A stretch of DNA of 64,000 bases from Terriglobus tenax (GTDB lineage: Bacteria > Acidobacteriota > Terriglobia > Terriglobales > Acidobacteriaceae): positions 2,604,001 through 2,668,000 of the forward strand of contig NZ_JAGSYA010000004.1 of the NCBI RefSeq assembly GCF_025685395.1, written 5' to 3'. The first letter of the stretch is position 1; each line of letters begins with the position of its first letter. Shown one piece after another: positions 51,762-59,305 of this stretch. A program made the translations under genes and the position numbers. The notes beneath the pieces are model-generated. The model made no database searches, had not been told where the DNA came from, and saw nothing but the letters and a program-made list of their open reading frames with translations.

Positions 51762-53342
51762 ATGGTATCGCGACCGGAAGCGTACCCTGTTACGGTGAGT
51801 GCCGCGGATCGTTTTGATTTTGTCGTTGTAGGTGCAGGAATCGCTGGTCTTCGAGCCGCCATGACGCTGTCGCAGGCTGGGCGCGTGCTGGTAGTGACCA
51901 AGGAAAAGATGGTGGAGTCCAATACTGCCTATGCGCAGGGCGGCATTGCCGTGGCCATGGGTGGTGCCGAAGATGTGGCCGAGCACCTGGACGACACGCT
52001 GATGGCCGGCGATGGCCTGGTGAATCGCGAGGCCGCGCAGGTACTGGTGGAGCAGGGGCCGGCACGTGTGGACGAGCTGCTGGCCTGGGGCACGGAGTTT
52101 GACCGCGAGCAGGGCGAGTTGATGCGCACCCGTGAAGGAGCGCACTCGCGCTCACGCATTCTGCATGCGCATGGCGATGCAACAGGCTGGGAGATCGCTC
52201 GCTCGCTACTGCGTATGGTGCTGGCCAATCCCAAGATCACGGTACGCGAGTTTGTGACGACCATGGAGCTGTTGCAGGATGAGACGGGCCGCGTCTGCGG
52301 TGTCGTACTGGAGGATGCTGCCGGTGCGGTGAAGGCAGAGCCGGCATGTGCTGTCCTGCTGGCTGCCGGAGGCGCGGGGCAGGTCTACAGCGATACGACC
52401 AACCCTGCGGTGGCCACGGGCGATGGCATTGCCATGGCATGGCGCGCCGGTGCGGCGATCAGCGACATGGAGTTCTACCAGTTCCATCCCACAGCGTTTT
52501 CGCGGCCGGGAGCTCCGCGCTTCCTGATGTCGGAGGCGCTGCGTGGTGAGGGTGCGTACCTGCTGAATGCCGCAGGCGAGCGCTTTATGCCGCGCTATCA
52601 CGCACTGGCGGAGCTTGCTCCGCGCGATGTGGTTGCGCGCGCCATCACGCGCGAAGGCATGGAGGGCGAGGTGTATCTCGACATGCGCCATGTGACGAAG
52701 GACCTGAAGGCTCGCTTCCCTGGCATCTCCGCATTTCTGGCGAACCAGGGGCTTGAGTTGAACCGTGACCTGATTCCGGTGCGCCCTGCCGCACATTACC
52801 TGATGGGTGGTGTGCGTACCGATACGCATGGGCGGACATCGCTGCAGGGCTTGTATGCCGCAGGCGAGTGTGCCTGCACAGGCGTGCATGGAGCGAATCG
52901 TCTGGCGAGCAATTCGCTGCTGGAGGGTCTGGTTTTTGGCGCGCTGGCGGCGGAGGCGATGGTGGAGGAGTGCGCTGGTGATTCATCCCACCCATTCCTT
53001 CGTGATGGATGGGGCACCCAGAGCGGTGGTTCAGTAGAGGATGTCGAAGGCTGGATCAACCATCTGCGGGCGCTGATGTGGGAGAAGGCCGGTCTGCTGC
53101 GCGATGCGGTGCGACTTGGTGAGGCGAAGGCTGAGCTGGCGGCGATGCTGCTGCCGCAGGGCAACGCTCGCCGTTCTGCGGAGGCGCGCAGTCTGCATGC
53201 CGTGGCGACGATGATCGTGCTCTCGGCGCTGGCGCGCGAGGAGAGCCGAGGAGCACATTTTCGCAACGACTTTCCGCAGCGGGACGATGTGCATTTTCAG
53301 AAGCACTCGGTGCTGCAGGGTGAGGATATTTCGTTCGTATAA
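51762..53342 (+). CDS. nadB: L-aspartate oxidase (NadB)
   Basis: About 526 residues from ATG 51762; GTG 51795 is an equally possible start because ATG 51762 almost touches the aroB start. FDFVVVGAGIAGLRAAMTLS binds FAD; SNTAYAQGGIAVAMG, THGRTSLQGLYAAGECACTG and HGANRLASNSLLEGLVFG are typical. It oxidises aspartate to iminoaspartate for NadA (encoded at 57043). Around residue 410 a short insertion, SSHPFLRDGWGTQSGG, is encoded by a copy of an intergenic repeat. Confidence 0.93.
   Translation: MVSRPEAYPVTVSAADRFDFVVVGAGIAGLRAAMTLSQAGRVLVVTKEKMVESNTAYAQGGIAVAMGGAEDVAEHLDDTLMAGDGLVNREAAQVLVEQGPARVDELLAWGTEFDREQGELMRTREGAHSRSRILHAHGDATGWEIARSLLRMVLANPKITVREFVTTMELLQDETGRVCGVVLEDAAGAVKAEPACAVLLAAGGAGQVYSDTTNPAVATGDGIAMAWRAGAAISDMEFYQFHPTAFSRPGAPRFLMSEALRGEGAYLLNAAGERFMPRYHALAELAPRDVVARAITREGMEGEVYLDMRHVTKDLKARFPGISAFLANQGLELNRDLIPVRPAAHYLMGGVRTDTHGRTSLQGLYAAGECACTGVHGANRLASNSLLEGLVFGALAAEAMVEECAGDSSHPFLRDGWGTQSGGSVEDVEGWINHLRALMWEKAGLLRDAVRLGEAKAELAAMLLPQGNARRSAEARSLHAVATMIVLSALAREESRGAHFRNDFPQRDDVHFQKHSVLQGEDISFV
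52981..53022. repeat. palindromic repeat copy inside nadB
   Basis: ATCCCACCCATTCCTTCGTG followed by ATGGATGGGGCACCCAG resembles the element at 55470-55505 and the CCCACCC/GGGTGGG hairpin at 23377. It is in frame and codes for a linker between the FAD/capping part and the C-terminal helical domain of NadB. Confidence 0.6.
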
Positions 53343-53345
53343 ATG

Positions 53346-53374
53346 TCAGGGCACGACTTTTAGCCGTGCCCTGA
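53346..53374 (+). terminator. hairpin after nadB
   Basis: TCAGGGCACG and CGTGCCCTGA with a 9-base loop, 3 bases past the nadB stop, between nadB and the convergent terC. It belongs to the GGCACGGC repeat group. Confidence 0.6.
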
Positions 53375-53413
53375 TGAGTCTGATCTACGCCAATAAGGCT
53401 CCGCAAAGCTTTG

Positions 53414-54322
53414 CTACGCGTGCGCCGTCTTCTTGGGCAGCACCAGCGACAACACGACCGTAACTCCCAGAAGGCCGATGATGACTCCCAGCGAGACACC
53501 GGCGGAGATCTCTACCCACTTCACGGCCAGCATCTTGAAGGCCGCAAAGCCCAGCACCGCGGCCAGGCCATAGTGCAGGTAGGCCAGCTTTGCCAGCAGG
53601 TGCGCCAGAAGGAAGTAGAGCGAGCGCAGGCCCATCACCGCCATCACGTTGGAGCTGTACGCGATGAACGGATGCCGCGTCAGTGAGAGTACGGCAGGGA
53701 TCGAGTCCAGGGCGAAGACGAAGTCCGTAAACGCAATGGCGATCAGCGCCAGCGACATCATGGTCAGGTGCAGCTTGCCCTCTTCGCGGGTGAAGAAGTG
53801 CGTCTCGTCATGCGAGACCGGAAAGATGCGTTCGACCCACCTGGTCCATGCCGGTTTGCCGGGCTTCTTTTCCTTCTCCGGGAACAGCAGGCGCACGGCG
53901 GCGATCAGCAGGAAGGCTCCGAAGATGTAGGTTACCCACTCGAAGCGTTCCAGCAGCTCAATGCCAAGGCTGATGAAGCCGGCGCGCATGACCACAGCGC
54001 CCAGAATGCCCCAGAAGAGCACGCGGCGCTGCTGTGCGCCTTCGATCTTGAACTCGCGGAAGAGGATCAGAAAGACGAAGAGGTTGTCGACCGAGAGCGC
54101 CTCTTCAATGGCGTAGCCGGAGACGAATTCAACGTCATAGGGTGTGCCCAGCGTGAACCAGATGTAGCCGGCGAAGGCCAGCGCCGCGGCCACCCACATG
54201 AAGGTGGCTGCAACGGCGCGCGCAGGCGTTTGCTTCCGGCGCAGGATGAAGAACTCGGCGACGAAGAGCAGAAGCAGAAAGACGTGAAAACCGATCCAGT
54301 CGTAAAGAGGGATGTCGTGCAT
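53414..54322 (-). CDS. TerC/Alx-family integral membrane protein
   Basis: 302 residues, eight or nine helices. The conserved acidic motifs within the membrane are ALSVDNLFVFLILFREF and IAFTDFVFALDSIPAVLSL, the TerC signature pair. Family members (Alx, MeeF/MeeY, YkoY) export manganese or support metalation of secreted proteins. I looked for a yybP-ykoY manganese riboswitch in the leader (54323-54500) and did not find its conserved pieces. Confidence 0.9.
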   Translation of the reverse strand: MHDIPLYDWIGFHVFLLLLFVAEFFILRRKQTPARAVAATFMWVAAALAFAGYIWFTLGTPYDVEFVSGYAIEEALSVDNLFVFLILFREFKIEGAQQRRVLFWGILGAVVMRAGFISLGIELLERFEWVTYIFGAFLLIAAVRLLFPEKEKKPGKPAWTRWVERIFPVSHDETHFFTREEGKLHLTMMSLALIAIAFTDFVFALDSIPAVLSLTRHPFIAYSSNVMAVMGLRSLYFLLAHLLAKLAYLHYGLAAVLGFAAFKMLAVKWVEISAGVSLGVIIGLLGVTVVLSLVLPKKTAHA

Positions 54323-54421
54323 GCCTGTGGTTGTTAGTCCTTGCTGCCAGAGTGACTGCGTATCGTGCGGTTCTAGTTATTTGTACCTTAGCGGCCTGGG
54401 GCCGTCTTTTGTTGCTTGGAT

Positions 54422-54440
54422 GCGTCCGCGTTGCAGCGGA
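54422..54440. repeat. GTCCGC/GCGGAC hairpin upstream of terC
   Basis: GTCCGC and GCGGAC with loop GTTGCA lie about 100 bases upstream of the terC start and 66 bases beyond the end of the glutaminyl-cyclase-like gene. A small stem-loop of unknown role. Confidence 0.35.
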
Positions 54441-54455
54441 CGGTACGGGATGGCA

Positions 54456-54487
54456 TGAAAAAGCGAAGCAGAGACCCCTGCTTCGCT
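54456..54487 (-). terminator. intrinsic terminator of the tatBC-peptidase operon
   Basis: On the minus strand AGCGAAGCA and TGCTTCGCT pair across an 8-base loop, followed directly by TTTTTC. It is 20 bases after the stop of the M28 gene. Confidence 0.82.
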
Positions 54488-54506
54488 GGGAAAGACGGAA
54501 CGTACG

Positions 54507-55529
54507 CTAGTGCGATGCGTTGATCAGCTTGATCATCTCAACAAAAAGATCGCCCGAAATCTGCAGGCTGGCCGCGGAGATCTTATCCAGCGTGTCGTCG
54601 GCGGTGTGGTGGTAGCCGTCCGGGTGCGAGAAGCTGGACGGCCCGTAGTTGATGTCAATAATGTCCAGCACCGGAACGCCGCGCTGCTTGAAGGGCAGGT
54701 GGTCGTCTTCGACCGCCGACTCCTGCTTGTAGATGTAGGCGGAGTGGCCGGTATTCTTCGCCGCCTGCTTCAGCATCTCCTGCAGCCAGGGCGTCGAGTT
54801 CGACTCCTTGTTGATATTCAGGTCCTTGTCGGCGCACATATCGGCCAGAAGGAAGGCCTTGATCTTTGGCAGCGTGCCGTTGGCAGCCCATTTGGCGGCA
54901 ATGTGCTTGGTGCCGTAGAGAGCGTCGCGCTGCGTGTCCCAGTGGTCGCCGACGGCCTCTTCCGCGTCATCGAACAGCAGCCACACGGAGTAGCCCTCTG
55001 GTGCATGTGCGCGCAGGTAGTTGGCCATCTCCATCAGCAGGGCGCTGGTGGCGCCGCCGTCGTTGGCGCCTACGAAGTTGATGTTGCGCAGCGGGTAATT
55101 GGTCTCGTAGTGGCTGGCCAGGACGATGATGCCGTCCTTCTTGCCGGGGTATTTCACGATGAAGTTCTTCCCCGGAAGATACCCCGCCGGTGTGCTGGCG
55201 GTGAAGGCGTCCTCTTCGAACTGTCCCTTGGCGATCTCCGGAGCGAAGAACTTCTTGATAAAGGCCTCAGCCTTGGCGTGTCCGGGCGAGCCGAGCCAGC
55301 GGGGGCCGCTGGCATTCACATACTGCCGGGTCAGGTCCATGGCGCGCGCGCCGTTAAATTTCTGGGCGTTGGTCGCTGTTGTGAGTGCCAGGAAAAGGCC
55401 CAGGGCTAAAGCCCAGGTCTTGAAGGAGCGTTTTTCAGTCGCCTGAAGGCGACTGCTCCCTCCGAAGAACAAGCCTGCCCACGCTGCGCGTGGATGGGGC
55501 ACCCGAATTTTGGCCAGCCAGGTCATCAT
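54507..55529 (-). CDS. secreted M28-family glutaminyl-peptide cyclotransferase-like protein
   Basis: 340 residues from ATG 55529. Zinc and catalytic residues: VLASHYETNY, FVGANDGGATSALLME, LFDDAEEAVGDHW, the DDHLPFKQRGVPVLDI segment and YHHTADDTLDK. The pattern from DDH to DTLDK is that of glutaminyl cyclases, which form N-terminal pyroglutamate on exported proteins. Its start overlaps the tatC stop (ATGATGA). The signal peptide (WALALGLFLALTTATNA) is preceded by about 35 residues encoded by repeat-like DNA. Confidence 0.85.
   Translation of the reverse strand: MMTWLAKIRVPHPRAAWAGLFFGGSSRLQATEKRSFKTWALALGLFLALTTATNAQKFNGARAMDLTRQYVNASGPRWLGSPGHAKAEAFIKKFFAPEIAKGQFEEDAFTASTPAGYLPGKNFIVKYPGKKDGIIVLASHYETNYPLRNINFVGANDGGATSALLMEMANYLRAHAPEGYSVWLLFDDAEEAVGDHWDTQRDALYGTKHIAAKWAANGTLPKIKAFLLADMCADKDLNINKESNSTPWLQEMLKQAAKNTGHSAYIYKQESAVEDDHLPFKQRGVPVLDIIDINYGPSSFSHPDGYHHTADDTLDKISAASLQISGDLFVEMIKLINASH
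55436..55505. repeat. two repeat elements inside the 5' end of the M28 gene
   Basis: GTCGCCTGAAGGCGAC (55440-55455, with TGCTCCCTCCG following) and CCCACGCTGCGCGTGG plus ATGGGGCACCC (55478-55505) are two palindromic elements back to back. Both occur elsewhere in intergenic positions (57008, 58182, 52987). Here they are read through as coding sequence between the coupled start codon and the true signal peptide. Confidence 0.6.
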
Positions 55530-56308
55530 GCAGCCTTAGACTTCGCTTCGCGGCGTTTTGGATGAACCATATAGGCCACCAGGATCGACACAAAGTACAG
55601 CGCCAGCATGGGCGAGGCGAACAGGACCATGCCGAACGGATCGGGCGTGGGGCAGATGACGGCCGCAATCACGAAGATGATCATGATGGCGTAGCGCACG
55701 TTCTTCCACAGGAACTTTGCATCGACGATGCCGAACAGCGCCAGGAAGAAGATGACGATAGGCAGCTCAAAGCACGCGCCCAGCCCCAGAATCACCGCCA
55801 GGAAGAAACTGGTGTAGTCCTCAATGGTGATGATCGGGTTCAGGTTCTTGCCGAAGCCGAAGATCAGGACCTTCAATCCCTCGGGCAGCACCCAGCGGTA
55901 GCCGAACCACGCGCCCAGCAGGAACAGGCCGACGGTGGCCGCCATGAAGGGCCACACATACTTCTTTTCGTTTTGGTACAGGCCCGGAGCGATGAACAGC
56001 CACACCTGGTACAGAATGAACGGCGAAGCCAGGATCGCGCCGCCGTACAGCGCCGTCTTCAGCGACAGGTTCAGGCCGTCGGTCGGGTGCGTAAAGTTCA
56101 GTTGCAGGTGAAGGTCGGTCAGCGGCTTCTGCACCAGGCCATAGAGCTTGTCGTGGAAGGCATAGGCGATGGCCATGCCGAGGACCAGAAAAATGACCGC
56201 CCGGATCAGCCGCTTGCGCAGCTCGTCCAGGTGGTCCATCAGGCTCATGCCGGGCAGGTCGGCCCGTTCTGACACAGCCTCACGGGCGCGTTCAATCACG
56301 TCAGCCAT
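55526..56308 (-). CDS. tatC: Sec-independent protein translocase TatC
   Basis: 260 residues, six helices. MSLMDHLDELRKRLIRAVI is the TatC N-terminal signature that binds the twin-arginine signal. The first periplasmic loop (LNLSLKTALYGGAILASPFI) and the conserved FELPIVIFFLALFGIV follow. It is the receptor of the Tat translocase. It overlaps tatB by 8 bases and the M28 gene by 4. Confidence 0.95.
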   Translation of the reverse strand: MADVIERAREAVSERADLPGMSLMDHLDELRKRLIRAVIFLVLGMAIAYAFHDKLYGLVQKPLTDLHLQLNFTHPTDGLNLSLKTALYGGAILASPFILYQVWLFIAPGLYQNEKKYVWPFMAATVGLFLLGAWFGYRWVLPEGLKVLIFGFGKNLNPIITIEDYTSFFLAVILGLGACFELPIVIFFLALFGIVDAKFLWKNVRYAIMIIFVIAAVICPTPDPFGMVLFASPMLALYFVSILVAYMVHPKRREAKSKAA

Positions 56309-56765
56309 GGTTCTCCTGCGTGGTGTGCGAATGGGCCGGATCCATGTGCTGGTCCAGCTCGGAAGGAATATGGAACTCGGGCTCCGCGGCTGCGGCCGTT
56401 TCGGCCGGCACAGAGTCCACCAGCGTGTTCACGGCCTCGGCACCGGTGGTATCCGCGACTGCCTCGCCGCCCACGGGGGTGGGCAGGCCGGTGGAGGGAG
56501 GCATGATCTTCAACTCGCCTTCACTGGCGATAGGTTTCACGGCCTCGGGGTCTTCCGTCCTGGCCTGCTCGGCGAGCTTTTTCCGCTCCTCGGCCTGCTC
56601 GGTGAGGCGTAACTCCTCTTCCATCTGGTACTTGAACTCGTTGGAGGCACGGCGGAACTCGGCCATCAGCTTTCCTAACTGACGGGCAAGCTCCGGCAGC
56701 TTCTTGGGCCCGAAAAGGAGCAGGGCCAGAAAGAAAAGGAACACGCTGTCGGCAAAGCTGGGCAT
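56301..56765 (-). CDS. tatB: Sec-independent protein translocase TatB/TatA-like
   Basis: 154 residues. A single N-terminal helix (ADSVFLFFLALLLFGPKKLP) with the Phe-Gly hinge is followed by an amphipathic helix (LARQLGKLMAEFRRASNEF) and a long Glu/Ala-rich tail. The length of the tail and the GP hinge favour TatB, but no separate tatA is present here, so a dual TatA/B role is possible. It is the first gene of the tatB-tatC-M28 operon. Confidence 0.9.
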   Translation of the reverse strand: MPSFADSVFLFFLALLLFGPKKLPELARQLGKLMAEFRRASNEFKYQMEEELRLTEQAEERKKLAEQARTEDPEAVKPIASEGELKIMPPSTGLPTPVGGEAVADTTGAEAVNTLVDSVPAETAAAAEPEFHIPSELDQHMDPAHSHTTQENHG

Positions 56766-57005
56766 CGTTGTTGTCCATGATAGCGGATGCAGGCGATCAC
56801 TTGGAGGTGTGTGTGGGCATGGCTCTCACCCCGTTCCAACCGTCCGGCTGCGATACACTTTTCGGGAAAGGTTACGACGCGGTGAATCCTCCAGAGCTGG
56901 CCGCTCGTCTAAACCTCGAACATTGACGGCAACATCCCCGTGGGCTGGGTCGACCAGACAGCGAGTCCACTGCCGCCATAAGCAGGAATTGCTTTCAACA
57001 TCCCC

Positions 57006-57025
57006 GTCGCGCCTGAAGGCGTGAC
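57006..57025. repeat. CGCCTGAAGGCG palindrome in the nadA leader
   Basis: GCGCCTGAAGGCGTG lies about 18 bases before the nadA start; the same GCCTGAAGGC core is at 55442. A CAACATCCCCGT direct repeat (56930-56941 and 56996-57007) is just upstream. The 277-base gap before nadA shows no gene. Confidence 0.45.
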
Positions 57026-57042
57026 TGAAGGCAGGAACAGAA

Positions 57043-58167
57043 GTGAGCGTTGTCGAAGACGTATTAGAACCCGCGCAGGCGGAAGCCTGTTCGTTGGATA
57101 ACTATCTTTCCCAGCCAGACCACACCATGGATGCCCGTATTGCGACAGCCCGCCAAAAGCTGGGCAAGTCGACCGTGATCCTGGGGCATCACTATCAGCG
57201 TGACGAGGTCATTCGCTTTGCGGACTTTACCGGCGACAGCTACAAACTAAGCAAAATTGCCGCGGAGACCGATGCCAGGTACCTGATCTTCTGCGGTGTG
57301 CACTTTATGGCCGAAAGCGCCGATGTTCTGGGCAAGGGGCACCAGCAGGTGATTCTGCCTGACCTGAACGCCGGCTGCTCCATGGCCGATATGGCCGAGA
57401 TTGGCCAGGTAGAAGATTGCTGGGAACAGCTGGAGCGCGCCGGCATTGCCGGTGAGGTCATGCCGTTGACCTACATGAACTCCTCCGCAGCCATTAAGGC
57501 TTTCTGCGGCGAGCGTGACGGGTTGGTCTGCACCTCGTCCAATGCTCCGGGTGCGTTCAACTGGGCCTTTGCCCGCAAGGAAAAGATTCTGTTCCTGCCT
57601 GACCAGCACCTGGGCCGCAACACCGCCTTTGCCATGGGTATCGGCCTGGACGAGATGGTGGTCTGGGACCCCTGGGTGATCGGCGGCGGAGTCTCCCCGG
57701 CAAAATTGAAGGCTGCGAAGGTCATCCTGTGGAAGGGCCACTGCTCCGTACATCAGCGTTTTCTGCCATCGCACGTGGACAATGTCCGAGCGGCGTATCC
57801 CGGTATCCAGGTGGTGGTTCACCCGGAGTGTCGCTGGGAGGTCTGCCAGAAGGCGGATGCGACCGGCTCCACGGAAAAACTTATTGAGTTGATCGAACGC
57901 GCTCCTGACGGCTCCATGTTCGCAGTCGGCACCGAGATCCACCTGGTGAACCGCATGGCCAAGCTCTTTGAGGGGCGCAAGAAGATCATCACACTGGACG
58001 ACTCAGGCTGCCTGTGCACGACCATGTACCGCATCAGCCCGCAGCACCTGGCCTGGGCGCTGGAAAACCTGCTGGAGGGCAACGTGGTCAACCGCATCAA
58101 GGTGGACGACGAGGTCAAGCAGTGGGCGCGGGTCGCTCTGGACCGGATGCTGGAGATCAAGGTGTAA
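57043..58167 (+). CDS. nadA: quinolinate synthase (NadA)
   Basis: 374 residues from GTG 57043. A 4Fe-4S enzyme condensing iminoaspartate with DHAP to quinolinate. VILGHHYQRDEVIRFADFTG opens the conserved region; LNAGCSMADMA, CTSSNA, HPECRWEVC and the CLCTTMYR end hold the conserved cysteines. TGSTEKLI and GTEIHLVNRM complete it. NadB at 51762 supplies its substrate; nadC is not in the window. Confidence 0.95.
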   Translation: MSVVEDVLEPAQAEACSLDNYLSQPDHTMDARIATARQKLGKSTVILGHHYQRDEVIRFADFTGDSYKLSKIAAETDARYLIFCGVHFMAESADVLGKGHQQVILPDLNAGCSMADMAEIGQVEDCWEQLERAGIAGEVMPLTYMNSSAAIKAFCGERDGLVCTSSNAPGAFNWAFARKEKILFLPDQHLGRNTAFAMGIGLDEMVVWDPWVIGGGVSPAKLKAAKVILWKGHCSVHQRFLPSHVDNVRAAYPGIQVVVHPECRWEVCQKADATGSTEKLIELIERAPDGSMFAVGTEIHLVNRMAKLFEGRKKIITLDDSGCLCTTMYRISPQHLAWALENLLEGNVVNRIKVDDEVKQWARVALDRMLEIKV

Positions 58168-58181
58168 GCGGTTTCGCCACC

Positions 58182-58220
58182 CGGAGGGAGCAGGGGCGTG
58201 AAAGGCCCCTGCTCCCTCCG
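58182..58220 (+). terminator. strong hairpin after nadA
   Basis: CGGAGGGAGCAGGGGC and GCCCCTGCTCCCTCCG form a perfect 16-bp stem with a 7-base loop, 14 bases after the nadA stop. No T run follows, so it may be a repeat (shared TGCTCCCTCCG with 55453) acting as a terminator or an RNA-stabilising end. Confidence 0.6.
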
Positions 58221-58275
58221 CAAACAAAACGTCTCTGTGAAACCCGAAGATTCCATCCGGGTCTAGAATCTTTCC

Positions 58276-58704
58276 ATGCGGACATTCACTCTCTCGGAAG
58301 CGCAAACCATGTTGCCGGTGCTGGAAAGCCTGTTGAAACGGGCGCAGGCCAGTGCGGAACTGGCGTCGCAGGTGGAGGGCGAATTGCAGGATCTTTCGCA
58401 GCGCATCTTCCTGAACGGAGGCATGCACGTCGATATTGCCGCCGTGGCCCGCCGCCGCGGACAGCGCGAGAAGGCCGTGCAGGAGGCCAAAGACACCCTG
58501 GCCGAGATCGACGCCATCGGTGTGCAGGTCAAGGACCTGGACTCCGGCCTGCTCGATTTTCCGTTCCAACTGGAAGACCGCGTGGTGTTGTTGTGCTGGA
58601 AGCAGGGCGAGACTTCGATCACGCACTGGCACACGATGGAATCCGGCTTCGCCGGACGCCAGCCGCTGGACGAGCGGTTTACACGCGGTGAGAAGCTGCA
58701 CTAA
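58276..58704 (+). CDS. DUF2203 family protein
   Basis: 142 residues. MRTFTLSEAQTMLPVLESLL, the long coiled first half, and GLLDFPFQLEDRVVLLCW then THWHTMESGFAGRQPL are the DUF2203 signature. No signal or membrane segment. Function unknown. It precedes the Fur-family regulator gene by 53 bases but is outside its promoter. Confidence 0.85.
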   Translation: MRTFTLSEAQTMLPVLESLLKRAQASAELASQVEGELQDLSQRIFLNGGMHVDIAAVARRRGQREKAVQEAKDTLAEIDAIGVQVKDLDSGLLDFPFQLEDRVVLLCWKQGETSITHWHTMESGFAGRQPLDERFTRGEKLH

Positions 58705-58720
58705 TCTCCTCTGAGAAGGT

Positions 58721-58749
58721 TTGACAAACGATAAGAATTATCGTCTACT
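58721..58749 (+). promoter_or_regulatory. Fur/PerR-type operator within the regulator promoter
   Basis: TTGACA (58721-58726) and TCTACT (58744-58749) are spaced 17 bases apart, a sigma-70 promoter. The spacer is almost filled by ACGATAA-GAA-TTATCGT (58728-58744), a 7-3-7 inverted repeat like a PerR/Fur box. A start near 58756 would give a leaderless mRNA, because the ATG is at 58758 and no ribosome site is visible. Confidence 0.65.
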
Positions 58750-58757
58750 AACTCTTG

Positions 58758-59195
58758 ATGGAAGCGTCTTTGATCAGTTTCCGCGAGTTGTGCCAGGAGC
58801 ACGGCATCGCAGTAACGCACCAGCGTCAGGTCTTGTTTGAGATCATGCAGGGCATGCACGGACACCCTTCTCCGGAAGAGGTGTACGCCCGCGTGAAGAA
58901 GAAGATTCCCGCGATCAGCCTGGCGACGGTCTACAAAAATATCCACCTGTTTGTGGAAAGCGGCATCTTCCGCGAAGTGAGCATGCACCATGGCACGCTG
59001 CGCGTGGAGATGAACAGCCGGCCGCATCACCATATGGTCTGCACGGAGTGCAAGGCAATCTCGGATATCGATGAAGCCGAGCTTGGACTTCTGCCCTCGC
59101 ACACAACGCTGCCCGGCGGGTTCCTCGTCGAGCGGTACGCGGTCGATGTCATTGGCATCTGCCCGGAGTGCCAGGCAAAGACGCAGGTCCACTAG
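58758..59195 (+). CDS. perR: Fur-family peroxide-type regulator (PerR-like)
   Basis: 145 residues. The winged helix contains HGHPSPEEVYARVKKKIPAI and SLATVYKNIHLFVESG. The regulatory metal site can be traced through H in HGHPSP, RPHHHMVC and AISDID, and two CxxC pairs (CTEC, CPEC) form the structural zinc site. One regulatory ligand position aligned with PerR Asp85 is Glu here, as in Fur. The gene order regulator-ahpC-ahpD argues for peroxide sensing. The ATG is likely read without a leader. Confidence 0.9.
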   Translation: MEASLISFRELCQEHGIAVTHQRQVLFEIMQGMHGHPSPEEVYARVKKKIPAISLATVYKNIHLFVESGIFREVSMHHGTLRVEMNSRPHHHMVCTECKAISDIDEAELGLLPSHTTLPGGFLVERYAVDVIGICPECQAKTQVH

Positions 59196-59305
59196 CCGCA
59201 ATTGTTGTGCCGCAGAGATGTTTTGAGCACGAAGGATTTCGCTTTTTGCGGACCGGCGCACCGGTCTGCCCAGATATCACCAACCCGTTGAAGGAGAAAG
59301 AACAC

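Noticed and set aside
54323-54506. possible manganese (yybP-ykoY) riboswitch ahead of terC
   Set aside because: The conserved internal loops of that riboswitch are not visible; only two simple hairpins are present, one being the terminator of the neighbouring operon.
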